DNA of 64,000 bases, taken from Gordonibacter sp. 28C (lineage in GTDB: Bacteria; Actinomycetota; Coriobacteriia; Coriobacteriales; Eggerthellaceae). Shown here piece after piece: positions 19,367 through 28,655 of this stretch. The stretch covers positions 1 through 64,000 of the forward strand of contig NZ_PPTR01000016.1 of NCBI RefSeq assembly GCF_003339845.1, written 5' to 3'. Position 1 is the stretch's first letter, and the number at the start of each line of letters is the position of its first letter. Under the pieces are notes generated by a model. The model was not told the origin of the DNA, did not search any database, and was given only the letters and a program-made list of their open reading frames with translations. The position numbers and the translations under genes were made by a program.

Positions 19367-20779
19367 ATGCCGGCAGCGAACCAAGCCCCCGCGGGGAACA
19401 CCGACTTCAACGACGGATCGGCGCCTCGGAACAAGCCGATGCCGCAGAACATCGAAGCCGAGAAATCCGTGCTGGCGGCCTGCATGCTCAACGCCGAGGC
19501 CGTGGAGGAGCTCATCTTGAAGCTCAAGCCGGAGTCGTTCTACCGTCCGGCTCACCGCATCATCTTCGAAGCCATCTGCGAGCTCAACACGCGCCGCATA
19601 CCCATCGACCAGATATCGCTGGCAGACAACCTGAACGCCACCGGCCAGCTGGAGGCCGTGGGCGGCAAGCCGTATTTGGTGGATCTGGCCGACAACACGT
19701 TCGCGCTCACGAACTGGCAGAACCACGCCGAGATCGTGAAGCGCACCGCCATCCTGCGCGAGCTCATCTACGCCGCCGCGTCCATCAACGCGCTGGCCTA
19801 CGATGCGCCCGACAACCTGGACGAAGTGGTGGAGGACGCCGAGAAAACGCTGTTCAACGTCACCGAGAAGCGCGTCTCGTCCACGTTCGCGAAGATGGAC
19901 ACCCTGCTCACCGAGGCGTTCGAGGAGATAACGAAGCTCGCCGAGCAGCAGAACCACATGGCCGGTGTGCCCACGGGCTTCAAAGACGCCGACGACCTGT
20001 TCCACGGCTTTCGCGGCGGCGACCTGGTCATCCTGGCCGCCCGTCCCGGCGTGGGCAAAACGTCGTTCGCGTTGAACCTGGCCGTGAACGCCGCGAAGTC
20101 GGGCGCGGCCGTCGCCTTCTTCTCCTTGGAAATGAGCGCGGGCCAGCTGGTTCAGCGTATCTTGTGCGCCGAGGCGCGCGTGAGCCTGTCGAAGATCCGC
20201 GCCGGCTTCATCTCCGAGGGCGACTGGGGGGCCATCGCCGACGCGTCGAACACGCTGTCGAAGCTGGACCTGTACATCGACGACTCGCCGGGCCTGTCCA
20301 TCCTCGAGGCCCGCGCCAAGGCACGCCGCGAACTGCGCCGCGCCGAGGGCAAGGGCCTCATCATCGTGGACTACCTGCAGCTCATGCAGCCGCCGTCCAC
20401 GCGCCGCGACGGCAACCGCGCCGTGGAGGTCGGTGAGATATCCCGAGGCCTCAAGGTTCTCGCGAAGGAAATGGACATGCCCGTCATCGCGCTGTCGCAG
20501 CTCTCGCGCGCCGTGGAGATGCGCGGCAAGAAGCGTCCGATGCTCTCCGACCTTCGCGAGTCCGGCTCCATCGAGCAGGACGCCGACATCGTCATGTTCA
20601 TCGACCGAAGCATGGACGAGACCGAGGCCGAGAGCGAGGACCGCCCGGATCTCGGACAGGCCGAGCTCATCGTGGCCAAGCACCGCAACGGTCCCACCCG
20701 CGACATTCCCCTGGCATTCAACCCGGAGTACACGCGCTTCATGGATTTCATCGACGATTCGCGCGCGGGCGGCTTCTAG
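19367..20779 (+). CDS. dnaB: Replicative DNA helicase DnaB
   Basis: 470-residue hexameric helicase that unwinds DNA at the replication fork. The N-terminal primase-interacting domain starts around MPQNIEAEKSVLAACML. The RecA-like core has Walker A RPGVGKTSFALN (about residues 226-237), the FFSLEMSAGQLVQR loop, Walker B LIIVDYLQLM, and the arginine-finger region SDLRESGSIEQDADIVMFIDR. The ATG at 19367 gives a normal family length; the 19-residue longer frame from 19310 has an Arg-rich N-terminus with a poor SD. DnaA-box-like sequences precede it. Confidence 0.95.
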   Translation: MPAANQAPAGNTDFNDGSAPRNKPMPQNIEAEKSVLAACMLNAEAVEELILKLKPESFYRPAHRIIFEAICELNTRRIPIDQISLADNLNATGQLEAVGGKPYLVDLADNTFALTNWQNHAEIVKRTAILRELIYAAASINALAYDAPDNLDEVVEDAEKTLFNVTEKRVSSTFAKMDTLLTEAFEEITKLAEQQNHMAGVPTGFKDADDLFHGFRGGDLVILAARPGVGKTSFALNLAVNAAKSGAAVAFFSLEMSAGQLVQRILCAEARVSLSKIRAGFISEGDWGAIADASNTLSKLDLYIDDSPGLSILEARAKARRELRRAEGKGLIIVDYLQLMQPPSTRRDGNRAVEVGEISRGLKVLAKEMDMPVIALSQLSRAVEMRGKKRPMLSDLRESGSIEQDADIVMFIDRSMDETEAESEDRPDLGQAELIVAKHRNGPTRDIPLAFNPEYTRFMDFIDDSRAGGF

Positions 20780-20805
20780 TCGCCCTTCGCGGGGCTCCCA
20801 CGCGC

Positions 20806-20811
20806 TACACT
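20806..20811 (+). promoter_or_regulatory. -10 box of yhaO-like gene, probably leaderless
   Basis: TACACT lies 7 nt before the ATG at 20819, and no SD is present. Confidence 0.4.
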
Positions 20812-20818
20812 GGTACGC

Positions 20819-22102
20819 ATGCGCAAGCGAATCACATTCATCCATGCGGCCGACCTCCATCTCGGCGCGCCGTTTCGCGGCCTGCGCGCCTTGTCGGACG
20901 CTTGGGCGAACCGGTTGCTCACCGCCATCCCCGAGGCGTACGACCGCGTGATCGACGCCGCCGTCAACCGTGCCGTCGACTTCGTGGTCATAGCGGGCGA
21001 CATCTTCGACGACGCCCGCGCGTCCTACGGCGACTACCTGCACTTCTTCGAGGGTTTGCGACGCCTGGACAAAGCGGGCATCCCCGCGTACCTGTGCACG
21101 GGCAACCACGACCCCTTCACGTCGTGGCAGCACGATTTCTTCGCGTTCCCTCAGAACACCGTCATGCTCCCCGCCGACAAGCCGGGTTTCGCGGCCTACC
21201 GCAAAGACGGCGAGACGCTGGCCCTCATCGGCGGGCGCGGCTACTACAACCAAACGTGGCCGGCCGACGAGGACATAGCGGAGGGCGTGACCCGCGCGGC
21301 CGCCGAGCAGGCGCTCGCGGATGCCGTGCCCGACGCCGCCCAAGCACCCTTCGCCGTGGGCCTTCTGCACACGGGGCTCGACTTGGACCCGGTCAAAGCG
21401 CCCACGAACCCTGCCGCGCTCATGCGCTCGGGCATGGACTACTGGGCGCTCGGCCACATACATATGAAGTACGCCCATCCCTCCTTCGACGACCCGCGCC
21501 TGGTGTTCTCGGGCTGTATCCAGGGTCGCGACATCAAGGAAACGGGAGCGCGCGGATGCTTCGCCGTCACGCTGGAGGAAGGCAAGCGGAACGAGGTCGA
21601 GTTCGTTCCCACGGCCAGCGTGGTGTGGCAGCGCATGGACGTCGACGTGGCCGACTGCGCGAACGTGGCCGACGTCACCGACAAGATCATGCGCGAGCTG
21701 TTCCGCGTGAACGGCAAGGCCCACTGCGAGGAGATGTGCGTGCGCGTCACGCTCACGGGTGCCACGCCGCTGCATGCGGTGTTCGCACGCCCCGGCGTGC
21801 TCGAAGACCTGCGCAAGCACATCAACGACGGCTACCCGTCGTTTTTCTGCGACGCGCTCGTCGACGCCACGCTGCGCCCGCGCGACGTGGAGGCCCTGCG
21901 TCGCGAAGGCCTGTTCCCCGCCGTGTTCCTGCAGGTGGCCGACGCCATGCGCGGCGACCGCGACGACGAGGTCGCCTTCCTCCAAGAGGAGTTCCTGCGC
22001 CGGAACATCCAGCTTCCCAGCGCCTACACGCGGCGCATCGACGAGCTGGCGGAAGACGCCGAGAACCTGGTGCTCGACCTGTTGAACAGGGGGGAGGAAT
22101 GA
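20819..22102 (+). CDS. yhaO: YhaO/SbcD-like DNA repair metallophosphoesterase
   Basis: 427 residues. The calcineurin-like phosphoesterase domain carries the metal-binding signature in order: DLHLG (residues about 12-16), GDIFDD (about 60-65), GNHDP (about 98-102), LLHTG, and GHIHM. The C-terminal 150 residues form a capping region ending in a helical tail. The family acts as an Mn2+-dependent nuclease partner of an SbcC/Rad50-like ATPase. The next gene, with which it overlaps by 4 nt (ATGA), is exactly such a protein (YhaN-like), so the two form a complex for DNA-end processing. Start at 20819; seemingly leaderless. Confidence 0.9.
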   Translation: MRKRITFIHAADLHLGAPFRGLRALSDAWANRLLTAIPEAYDRVIDAAVNRAVDFVVIAGDIFDDARASYGDYLHFFEGLRRLDKAGIPAYLCTGNHDPFTSWQHDFFAFPQNTVMLPADKPGFAAYRKDGETLALIGGRGYYNQTWPADEDIAEGVTRAAAEQALADAVPDAAQAPFAVGLLHTGLDLDPVKAPTNPAALMRSGMDYWALGHIHMKYAHPSFDDPRLVFSGCIQGRDIKETGARGCFAVTLEEGKRNEVEFVPTASVVWQRMDVDVADCANVADVTDKIMRELFRVNGKAHCEEMCVRVTLTGATPLHAVFARPGVLEDLRKHINDGYPSFFCDALVDATLRPRDVEALRREGLFPAVFLQVADAMRGDRDDEVAFLQEEFLRRNIQLPSAYTRRIDELAEDAENLVLDLLNRGEE

Positions 22103-24312
22103 CGGCCGAGCGCGGCGGCGCGCCGTTCCTCAAGCGCATCAAGATAACGAGCTTCGGGGCGTTCACCGACAAGGTGGTGGGCCCCTTCACGCCGAACCTC
22201 AACGTGGTGTTCGGAGAGAACGAGGCCGGCAAGTCCACGCTCGCCTCCTTCGCGGGCGGCGTGCTGTTCGGTTGGGAAGAGGCGCGCGGCGTGCGCAACA
22301 CCTACAAACCGAGGAACGCCGAGCGGGCGGGTTCCCTGTTCTTCGCGCCCCGCCCGGCGGACGCCGACGGATCCTTCGATCCCGACGACGAGCTCGTGCT
22401 CTCGCGCGTGAAGAACGTCGACGGCCTGCAGGGACCCGTCGAGCTGGTGGACGACATCGATCGGGAAACGTTCCAGACCATGTTCTCGCTCACGAGCGAC
22501 GAGCTGCGGTCCCTGCGCAACACCACCGACGTCACCGCGAAGCTGCTCACGGCCGGCTCGGGCACGGGGGCGAGCCCCGCGCATGCGCTGGCCGAGGTGC
22601 AGGCGCGCTTGAACGAGTACACGTCGAAGGCCGCCGGCATCGAGCACTCCATCGTGCGACTGGCCGCCGAGCAGGACGAGCTGCGCGCCCAGATGACCGC
22701 GGCGGCGGAAGAGGCGGAACGCTACAAAGCGCAAGACAAGGAGTTCCACGAGCTCGCTCCGCAGCGCGCGCAGCTGCTGGCCCGGTTGGACGCGCTCAAC
22801 ACGTCCATCGAGCAGCTGACGGCGCAGCGCGCGACCCTTGAGAAGCTGGACGCCCAGCGCGACGAGCTGCGTCGCCAGCGCGACGAGTTGCGCGAGGACG
22901 AAGCGGCCCTCGCGGCCGAGCATCGCGTGCGCGAGCAGATATCCGACCCCGCGCTCGTGTCGCTCGGCGCGGCCGACGAACGCGCGCTGCGCGACCGTAT
23001 CGACGCCTTGGCCGAAGAGCAGGCGAAATGCGCGCACAGCGTGGATCTGGCCAAGGAGAACTGCGCCACGTCCACCGCCGCCTACGAGGCGCTGCTCGAA
23101 ACCGACGACGTGCAGGCGAACGAGAAGCGGCGCAGCCAGCGCAGCGTGCAGGTGGGGCTGTCCATCGCGCTGCCGTTCGTGTTCGTGGCGGCGGGCATTC
23201 CGCTGTTCATCCACGGCCGCGAGATAACCAGCCTTTCGTTCACGGCGCTCGGCATAGGCTTGGTGGTGTTCGCCCTCATGCTGGCCGCCGCGGCGCTGGT
23301 CATGCTGTTCCGCCCCGACAAGGCCGCCGAGGCCCTGGAGGCCCGCAAGCAGGACGCGCAGTGGGTCATGCTGCAGGACAAGAAGAAGCTCGAAACGTGC
23401 CTCGCCGCACAAGCGCAGCTCTCCGCGCGCATCCGCGCGCAGCTGGACGCCGCCGGGCTGGTTGCCGCGCAAGGATCCCTCCGCAGCGCCCGGTCGCTCC
23501 TGTCCGAGGCCAAGGACGCCCGGGCCGAGGCGGGCCTGTTCCAACAGCGCCAGCAGGCCCTGATCTCGCGCTTGTCGGCCGTTGAGGAGAACCTGGCCGA
23601 CGTCGACCGCCAGCGCGCACGCATCATCGAGCGCGCCGGGCTTCACGACGATGCCACGGCGGCCGCCATCGAAGCCTCCATCGACCAGAAAACCAGGCAG
23701 CGCGCGGGCCTTCTGGAAACGAGCGAGAACCTGAACCGCCGCTACGGCGAGCTGAAGCAGGAGCTTTCCCAAGCCAAACGGGCGCACAGCTTCGACGAGA
23801 TCAAGCTGCGCTACCAGCAGGTGCGCACGCGCCAAGACGAGAGCGCGCAAGACTACGCCCGCCTGCTGCTGGCCCGGCGCATGCTGGAGGCCGCCATCGG
23901 CGCGTGGGAGAGCAAAAGCCAACCCGAGGTGTACCGCCAGGCCAGCCGCCTGCTCTCCCTTATGACCGACGGCCGTTGGGTCAAGGTGGCCATGACGCCG
24001 GAAGGCCGGTTGCAAGTGACCGACTCCGTGAAAACGGAACGCGAGCCGGTGCACCTGTCGCTGGGCACGTGCCAGCAGCTCTACCTGGCGCTGCGCATCG
24101 CGCTGCTCATGACGGCCGAGAACGTGGGCCGCTCCGTTCCCATCCTGGCCGACGACATCTTGGTGAACTTCGACGCCCGCCGCCGTTTGGGAGCCGCCCG
24201 CGCGTTGGCCGAGCTGGCCGTCACACGCCAGGTGATCTTGTTCACCTGCCATGAAGAAATAGTAGAGTCCATGCACTCGGTCGATCCAACGCTGAACGTG
24301 GTGGAACTGTAA
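22099..24312 (+). CDS. YhaN-like SMC/Rad50-type ATPase with a central membrane hairpin
   Basis: 737 residues, translationally coupled to the phosphoesterase gene. The N-terminal half-ATPase has Walker A GENEAGKST (about residues 38-46). Long Glu/Arg/Gln-rich coiled coils (about 175-340) are interrupted by two membrane spans (LSIALPFVFVAAGIPLF and GLVVFALMLAAAALVMLF, about 350-405). A second coiled region precedes the C-terminal half with signature LSLGTCQQLYLALRIALLM and Walker B SVPILADDILVNFD. This layout matches YhaN rather than SbcC, which has a zinc hook in place of the membrane hairpin. It should assemble with YhaO on DNA at the membrane. The start is the ATG at 22099; the longer frame to 20902 is a shadow of yhaO. 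Confidence 0.88.
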   Translation: MTAERGGAPFLKRIKITSFGAFTDKVVGPFTPNLNVVFGENEAGKSTLASFAGGVLFGWEEARGVRNTYKPRNAERAGSLFFAPRPADADGSFDPDDELVLSRVKNVDGLQGPVELVDDIDRETFQTMFSLTSDELRSLRNTTDVTAKLLTAGSGTGASPAHALAEVQARLNEYTSKAAGIEHSIVRLAAEQDELRAQMTAAAEEAERYKAQDKEFHELAPQRAQLLARLDALNTSIEQLTAQRATLEKLDAQRDELRRQRDELREDEAALAAEHRVREQISDPALVSLGAADERALRDRIDALAEEQAKCAHSVDLAKENCATSTAAYEALLETDDVQANEKRRSQRSVQVGLSIALPFVFVAAGIPLFIHGREITSLSFTALGIGLVVFALMLAAAALVMLFRPDKAAEALEARKQDAQWVMLQDKKKLETCLAAQAQLSARIRAQLDAAGLVAAQGSLRSARSLLSEAKDARAEAGLFQQRQQALISRLSAVEENLADVDRQRARIIERAGLHDDATAAAIEASIDQKTRQRAGLLETSENLNRRYGELKQELSQAKRAHSFDEIKLRYQQVRTRQDESAQDYARLLLARRMLEAAIGAWESKSQPEVYRQASRLLSLMTDGRWVKVAMTPEGRLQVTDSVKTEREPVHLSLGTCQQLYLALRIALLMTAENVGRSVPILADDILVNFDARRRLGAARALAELAVTRQVILFTCHEEIVESMHSVDPTLNVVEL

Positions 24313-24458
24313 TATAATCATGAACTTGCGGATAGGTTACGACAGCGTCCGCGACGCGACGGCAAGCGTCGCTGGGGCGCGCAGGCGGAAAGCGACCCGC
24401 AAAAGCTTCCGCGCAAGGCCCGACGCAACAGGCGCGGGCATGAAAGGATGCGAGCCAT

Positions 24459-25775
24459 ATGCCCAGCACGGTACTCGTCGGCGCCCAATGGGGAGACGAA
24501 GGCAAGGGTAAGATCACCGACCTGATAGCACGCGAGTACGATTACGTCGCGCGCCACCAAGGCGGCAACAACGCCGGCCACACGGTCATCCACGGCGACA
24601 AGAAGCTGGCCCTGCACCTTATGCCCTCCGGCGTCATGTACGAGAACGCGGTGCCCGTCATCGGCAACGGCGTGGTCATCGACCCCGGCGTGCTGGTGAA
24701 GGAGATGGCCCTGCTCGAGGCGGAGGGCGTTTCGTGCAAGCGCCTGAAGATCTCGTGCAACGCGCACATCATCATGCCGTACCATAAAGATTTCGACGGC
24801 GCCGACGAAAAGCGCCTGGGCGAGAACAAGATAGGCACCACGAAGCGCGGCATCGGCCCGTGCTATCAGGACAAGGCCGCCCGCAAGGGCATTCGCGTGC
24901 AGGATCTTCTGGACGAGAAGATCTTCCGCCTGAAGGTGGAGACGGCGCTGGCGCAGAAGAACCCCATCCTCGAGAAGATCTACGGCCTGCACACCTACAC
25001 GGTCGAGGAGATCTGCGAGGAGTACCTGCCCTACGCGCGCATCCTCAAGCCCTACATGGACGACACCACGCGCCTTCTGAACGAGGCGCTGCGCAACGGC
25101 AAGAGCATCCTGTTCGAAGGCGCCCAGGCCACGATGCTCGACATCGACCACGGCACGTACCCCTACGTCACGTCGTCCTCGTGCAGCGCGGGCGGCGCGG
25201 CCATCGGCACCGGCGTGGGGCCCAAAGCGTTCGACCGCGTGCTGGGCATCCAAAAAGCCTACATCACGCGCGTGGGCGAGGGCCCGTTCCCCACGGAGCA
25301 GCGCTATTCCGAAGACGGCGGCACCGGCGAGGAAGCCGAGGTCGGCGAGCTTCTGTGCCAGGTGGGCCACGAGTACGGCGTGACCACGGGGCGCAAGCGT
25401 CGCTGCGGCTGGTTCGACGCGGTCATCGCGCGCTACGCGGCCGAGGTCAACGGCCTCACCGACGTGGCGCTCACGAAGCTCGACGTGCTCTCGGCGTTCG
25501 ACACCATCAAAGTGTGCACGGCCTACGAGTACGAGGGCACGGTGTACGACTACTTCCCCATGCAGCAGAGCGTGCTGTTCCACGCGAAGCCCGTGTACGA
25601 GGAGCTGCCCGGCTGGAAGGACGTCGACATCTCGGAGTGCCGCACGTTCGAGGACCTGCCCGAGAACGCGCAGCGCTACGTGGAGTACCTGGAGAAGATC
25701 ACCGGCGTGCCCGTGAGCATCATCGCCGTGGGCCCCGACCGCGACCAAACCATCATGCGCGGCTGGGACAGATAG
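24459..25775 (+). CDS. purA: Adenylosuccinate synthetase
   Basis: 438 residues. Catalyses GTP-dependent ligation of aspartate to IMP, the first step from IMP to AMP. The P-loop QWGDEGKGK (residues about 10-18), the HQGGNNAGHTV strand, IGTTKRGIGPCYQDKAARKG, VTSSSCSAGGAAIGTGVGP, TTGRKRRCGWFD and TKLDVL are intact, and length is standard. The ATG at 24459 is preceded by GAAAGGATGCG. The 146 bp upstream hold no gene. purD follows after 12 bp, forming a purine operon. Confidence 0.97.
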   Translation: MPSTVLVGAQWGDEGKGKITDLIAREYDYVARHQGGNNAGHTVIHGDKKLALHLMPSGVMYENAVPVIGNGVVIDPGVLVKEMALLEAEGVSCKRLKISCNAHIIMPYHKDFDGADEKRLGENKIGTTKRGIGPCYQDKAARKGIRVQDLLDEKIFRLKVETALAQKNPILEKIYGLHTYTVEEICEEYLPYARILKPYMDDTTRLLNEALRNGKSILFEGAQATMLDIDHGTYPYVTSSSCSAGGAAIGTGVGPKAFDRVLGIQKAYITRVGEGPFPTEQRYSEDGGTGEEAEVGELLCQVGHEYGVTTGRKRRCGWFDAVIARYAAEVNGLTDVALTKLDVLSAFDTIKVCTAYEYEGTVYDYFPMQQSVLFHAKPVYEELPGWKDVDISECRTFEDLPENAQRYVEYLEKITGVPVSIIAVGPDRDQTIMRGWDR

Positions 25776-25787
25776 AAAGGAACGATT

Positions 25788-27077
25788 GTGAACATCTTGG
25801 TCTTGGGCGGCGGCGGCCGCGAACATGCCATCGCATGGGCGCTTGCGAAATCCCCGCGCACGGACAAGCTCTACGTGGCGCCGGGCAACGGCGGCACGGC
25901 CGACGTCGCCCGCAACGTGCCCGATCTGGCGGCGGAGGACGGCCGCGAGGTGCTCGCGTTCGCCGAGGAGCACGACATCGACCTCGTGGTGATAGGCCCC
26001 GAGGCTCCGCTCGTCGCCGGCGTGGCCGACGACCTGCGCGAGGCGGGCATCGCCGTGTTCGGCCCCGACGCGCAGGGAGCGCAGCTCGAGGGCAGCAAGA
26101 CGTTCAGCAAGCGCTTCATGGACGCCAACGGCATTCCCACCGCCCGCTACGGCAGCTTCGACGACCTCGAGGAGGCGCTGGGCTACCTGTCGGCGATGGA
26201 CGTCCCCGTCGTGGTGAAGGCCGACGGCCTGGCGGCGGGCAAGGGCGTCATCGTGGCCGAGGATAGGGAGACGGCGGAAGAGGCCGTGCGCTCCTGCTTC
26301 GACGGCGCGTTCGGCGAGGCCGGTTCCACCGTGGTCATCGAGGAGTGCCTCACCGGCCCCGAGTGCTCCATGCTGGCGTTCGTGAGCAACGGCAAGGCCC
26401 ACTGCATGGCTACGTCGCAGGACCACAAGCGCGCCTTCGACGGCGACCGCGGTCCGAACACGGGCGGCATGGGCGTGTACTCGCCGGTGCCCATCGTCAC
26501 GGCCGACGAGCTGGCGGCCATGCACGACATCATGGAGCGCTCCGCAGCCGCCACGGCCCGCGAGTTCGATCACGACTACCGCGGCGTGCTGTACGGCGGG
26601 TTCATGCTCACGCCCGAGGGCCCGAAGGTGCTGGAGTTCAACGCGCGCTTCGGCGACCCCGAGACGCAGGTGGTGCTGCCGCGCCTCGAGGCCGACCTGG
26701 TGGATATCGTGCTGGCCGTGGCCGAAGGCCGCCCCGACGACATCGACCTGCGCTGGAGCGAGCAGTGGGCCGTGTGCGTGGTGCTGGCCAGCGAGGGCTA
26801 CCCCGGCGCCTACGAGAAGGGCAAAGTCATCCTGGGCATCGAAGAGGCCGAGGAGCTGGACGGCGTGACGGTGTTCCATGCCGGCACGGCCCGCAACGCC
26901 GACGGCGAGCTGGTCACGGCCGGCGGCCGCGTGCTCAACGTGGTGGCCTTGGGCGACTCGTTCGACGACGCGCGCGAGAAGGCCTACGAGGCGTGCAACC
27001 TCATCAACTTCGAGGGCAAGCAGTACCGCACCGACATCGGCAAGAAAGCCGCCGCCGGTCGCGAGGCCTGGAACTAG
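25788..27077 (+). CDS. purD: Phosphoribosylamine-glycine ligase (GAR synthetase)
   Basis: 429 residues, ATP-grasp enzyme of de novo purine synthesis (step 2). The N-terminal Rossmann part begins NILVLGGGGREHAIAWAL. The ATP-grasp core includes VVVKADGLAAGKGV, TSQDHKRAFDGDRGPNTGG and EFNARFGDPETQVVLPRL. The GTG start at 25788 has AAAGGAACG upstream. It is co-transcribed with purA. A 31-bp inverted repeat follows 18 bp after the stop. Confidence 0.97.
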   Translation: MNILVLGGGGREHAIAWALAKSPRTDKLYVAPGNGGTADVARNVPDLAAEDGREVLAFAEEHDIDLVVIGPEAPLVAGVADDLREAGIAVFGPDAQGAQLEGSKTFSKRFMDANGIPTARYGSFDDLEEALGYLSAMDVPVVVKADGLAAGKGVIVAEDRETAEEAVRSCFDGAFGEAGSTVVIEECLTGPECSMLAFVSNGKAHCMATSQDHKRAFDGDRGPNTGGMGVYSPVPIVTADELAAMHDIMERSAAATAREFDHDYRGVLYGGFMLTPEGPKVLEFNARFGDPETQVVLPRLEADLVDIVLAVAEGRPDDIDLRWSEQWAVCVVLASEGYPGAYEKGKVILGIEEAEELDGVTVFHAGTARNADGELVTAGGRVLNVVALGDSFDDAREKAYEACNLINFEGKQYRTDIGKKAAAGREAWN

Positions 27078-27095
27078 ATTTACTCGCCGGTTGCC

Positions 27096-27205
27096 CCCGT
27101 AGGGACGATCTCCTGATCGCCCGTTCCGGCGCAGCCGGAAAAGCAACCGCGGGCCGCGTTTTCGCGCTGCGCGCGAACGGGCGATCAGGAGATCGCCCCT
27201 ACGGG
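27096..27205. repeat. Intergenic inverted-repeat element
   Basis: 31-bp arms (27096-27126 and 27175-27205) match at 30 positions when inverted, and are themselves built around CGATCTCCTGATCG. The interior has a smaller hairpin (TTCCGGC/GCCGGAA). It resembles the dispersed GTAGGGGCGAT-type palindromic elements found between genes in many gut bacteria. It may also end the purAD transcript. Confidence 0.7.
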
Positions 27206-27227
27206 TCGACTTAGGCGAGGAGTGGAA

Positions 27228-28655
27228 ATGCGGCCCGCCACGGGTTCTGAACAGGAAAGAGGCACATCCATCGTGTTATCCGAACGCATGCTCACCGCCG
27301 TGGTACGGCAGTGCACGAAGAACTACCTGAAGCTTCAGCCCACCGACGACGTGCGGGTTCCCGCGCCGAAGCCGGGGCAGAAGTACATGCTGTACATGCA
27401 CGTGCCGTTCTGCGAGCGCTTGTGCCCGTACTGCTCGTTCAACCGCTTTCCATTCGCGGAAGAGCGCGCCGTGCCGTACTTCGCCAGCATGCGCAAAGAG
27501 ATGATGATGCTGAAGGATCTGGGCTACGACTTCGAGAGCCTGTACGTGGGCGGCGGCACGCCCACCATCATGATCGACGAGCTGTGCGACACCATCGACT
27601 TGGCCAAGGAGACGTTCTCCATCAAGGAAGTGTCGAGCGAAACGAACCCGAACCACCTCATTCCCAGCTATCTGGACAAGCTGCAGGGCCGCGTGCAGCG
27701 CCTGAGCGTGGGCGTGCAGAGCTTCGACGACGGCCTGCTCAAGCAGATGGACCGTTACGACAAGTACGGCAGCGGCGCGGAGATCCTCGAGCGCATCGGC
27801 GAGGCCAGCCCCTACTTCACGTCGCTCAACGTAGACATGATATTCAACTTCCCCGCGCAGACCGAGGACATCCTCATCAACGACATCGAGCGCGTGGTGG
27901 AAAGCGGCACGAGCCAGACCACGTTCTACCCGCTCATGGCCAGTCCGAGCGTCGCGCGCCAGCTCGCCCGCACGGTGGGCCGGGTCGACTACACCCGCGA
28001 GCGGACGTACTACCGGATAATTGACGAGCTGCTGGCCGGCGGTGCCGACCCGCTGTTCGACCACGGCAGCGCCTGGACGTTCAACAAGCGCGGCACCGAC
28101 GCATCCCCCACCTGTCATCCTGAGCGGAGCGCGCAGCGCGGAGTCGAAGGATCCCCTGCGGCGTCAGCCGACGAACCTGCAGCCCCTCGCGCCATGATCG
28201 ACGAGTACGTGGTGGACTACGAGGAGTACCCCGCCATCGGATCCGGCGGCATCACGTATCTGGGCGAGAACCTGTACGTGAACACGTTCTCCGTCAACGA
28301 TTACAACGCCGCCATCGCGCAGGGCCGCATGTCGCTCATGGGCAAGACCACGTTCAGCAAGCACGACCGCATGCGCTACCGCTTCATGATGCAGCTGTTC
28401 GGCCTGCGCCTGGACAAGCGCCAGTTCGAGCAGGACTTCGGCTGCACGGTGGAGGCCGGCCTGCCCGTGGAGATGGCCTTCATGAAGGCGTCCGGCGCCT
28501 TCGAGCGCGACACGCGCGACGAGCTCACGCTCACGCCGAAGGGCCGCTACCTCATGGTGGTGATGATGCGCCAGTTCTTCATCGGCGTGAACAACCTGCG
28601 CGATCAAGCTCGCGCCGCCCTGGTTGGCGAGGAACGCGAGCTGATCTTCGGGTAG
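27228..28655 (+). CDS. Radical SAM coproporphyrinogen III oxidase-like (HemN/HemW family) protein
   Basis: About 475 residues. The radical SAM cluster motif is CERLCPYC (CxxxCxxC, about residues 62-69), followed by VGGGTPT, ETNPNHL, LSVGVQSFDD and NVDMIFNFPAQTE; the HemN_C-like winged domain ends at FFIGVNN. It could be a haem-pathway dehydrogenase or a HemW-type haem chaperone. Residues about 296-309 (CHPERSAQRGVEGS) are encoded by a dispersed repeat inserted in frame between two conserved blocks. The 3' end is repeated at 28870-28978. The start is uncertain: ATG 27228 has GAGGAG at good spacing, but GTG 27222 and GTG 27273 are possible. Confidence 0.85.
   Translation: MRPATGSEQERGTSIVLSERMLTAVVRQCTKNYLKLQPTDDVRVPAPKPGQKYMLYMHVPFCERLCPYCSFNRFPFAEERAVPYFASMRKEMMMLKDLGYDFESLYVGGGTPTIMIDELCDTIDLAKETFSIKEVSSETNPNHLIPSYLDKLQGRVQRLSVGVQSFDDGLLKQMDRYDKYGSGAEILERIGEASPYFTSLNVDMIFNFPAQTEDILINDIERVVESGTSQTTFYPLMASPSVARQLARTVGRVDYTRERTYYRIIDELLAGGADPLFDHGSAWTFNKRGTDASPTCHPERSAQRGVEGSPAASADEPAAPRAMIDEYVVDYEEYPAIGSGGITYLGENLYVNTFSVNDYNAAIAQGRMSLMGKTTFSKHDRMRYRFMMQLFGLRLDKRQFEQDFGCTVEAGLPVEMAFMKASGAFERDTRDELTLTPKGRYLMVVMMRQFFIGVNNLRDQARAALVGEERELIFG
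28114..28154 (+). repeat. Dispersed palindromic repeat inserted in frame in the radical SAM gene
   Basis: It has ends TGTCATCCTGAGCGGAG and GGAGTCGAAGGATCC around a CGCGC/GCGCG core. It encodes CHPERSAQRGVEGS and leaves the frame open. Related copies are at 36395, 36472, 40359, 50245 and 50293. Confidence 0.85.

Noticed and set aside
24320-24511. 63-codon frame upstream of purA
   Set aside because: Runs into purA in another frame, Arg-rich, no SD.
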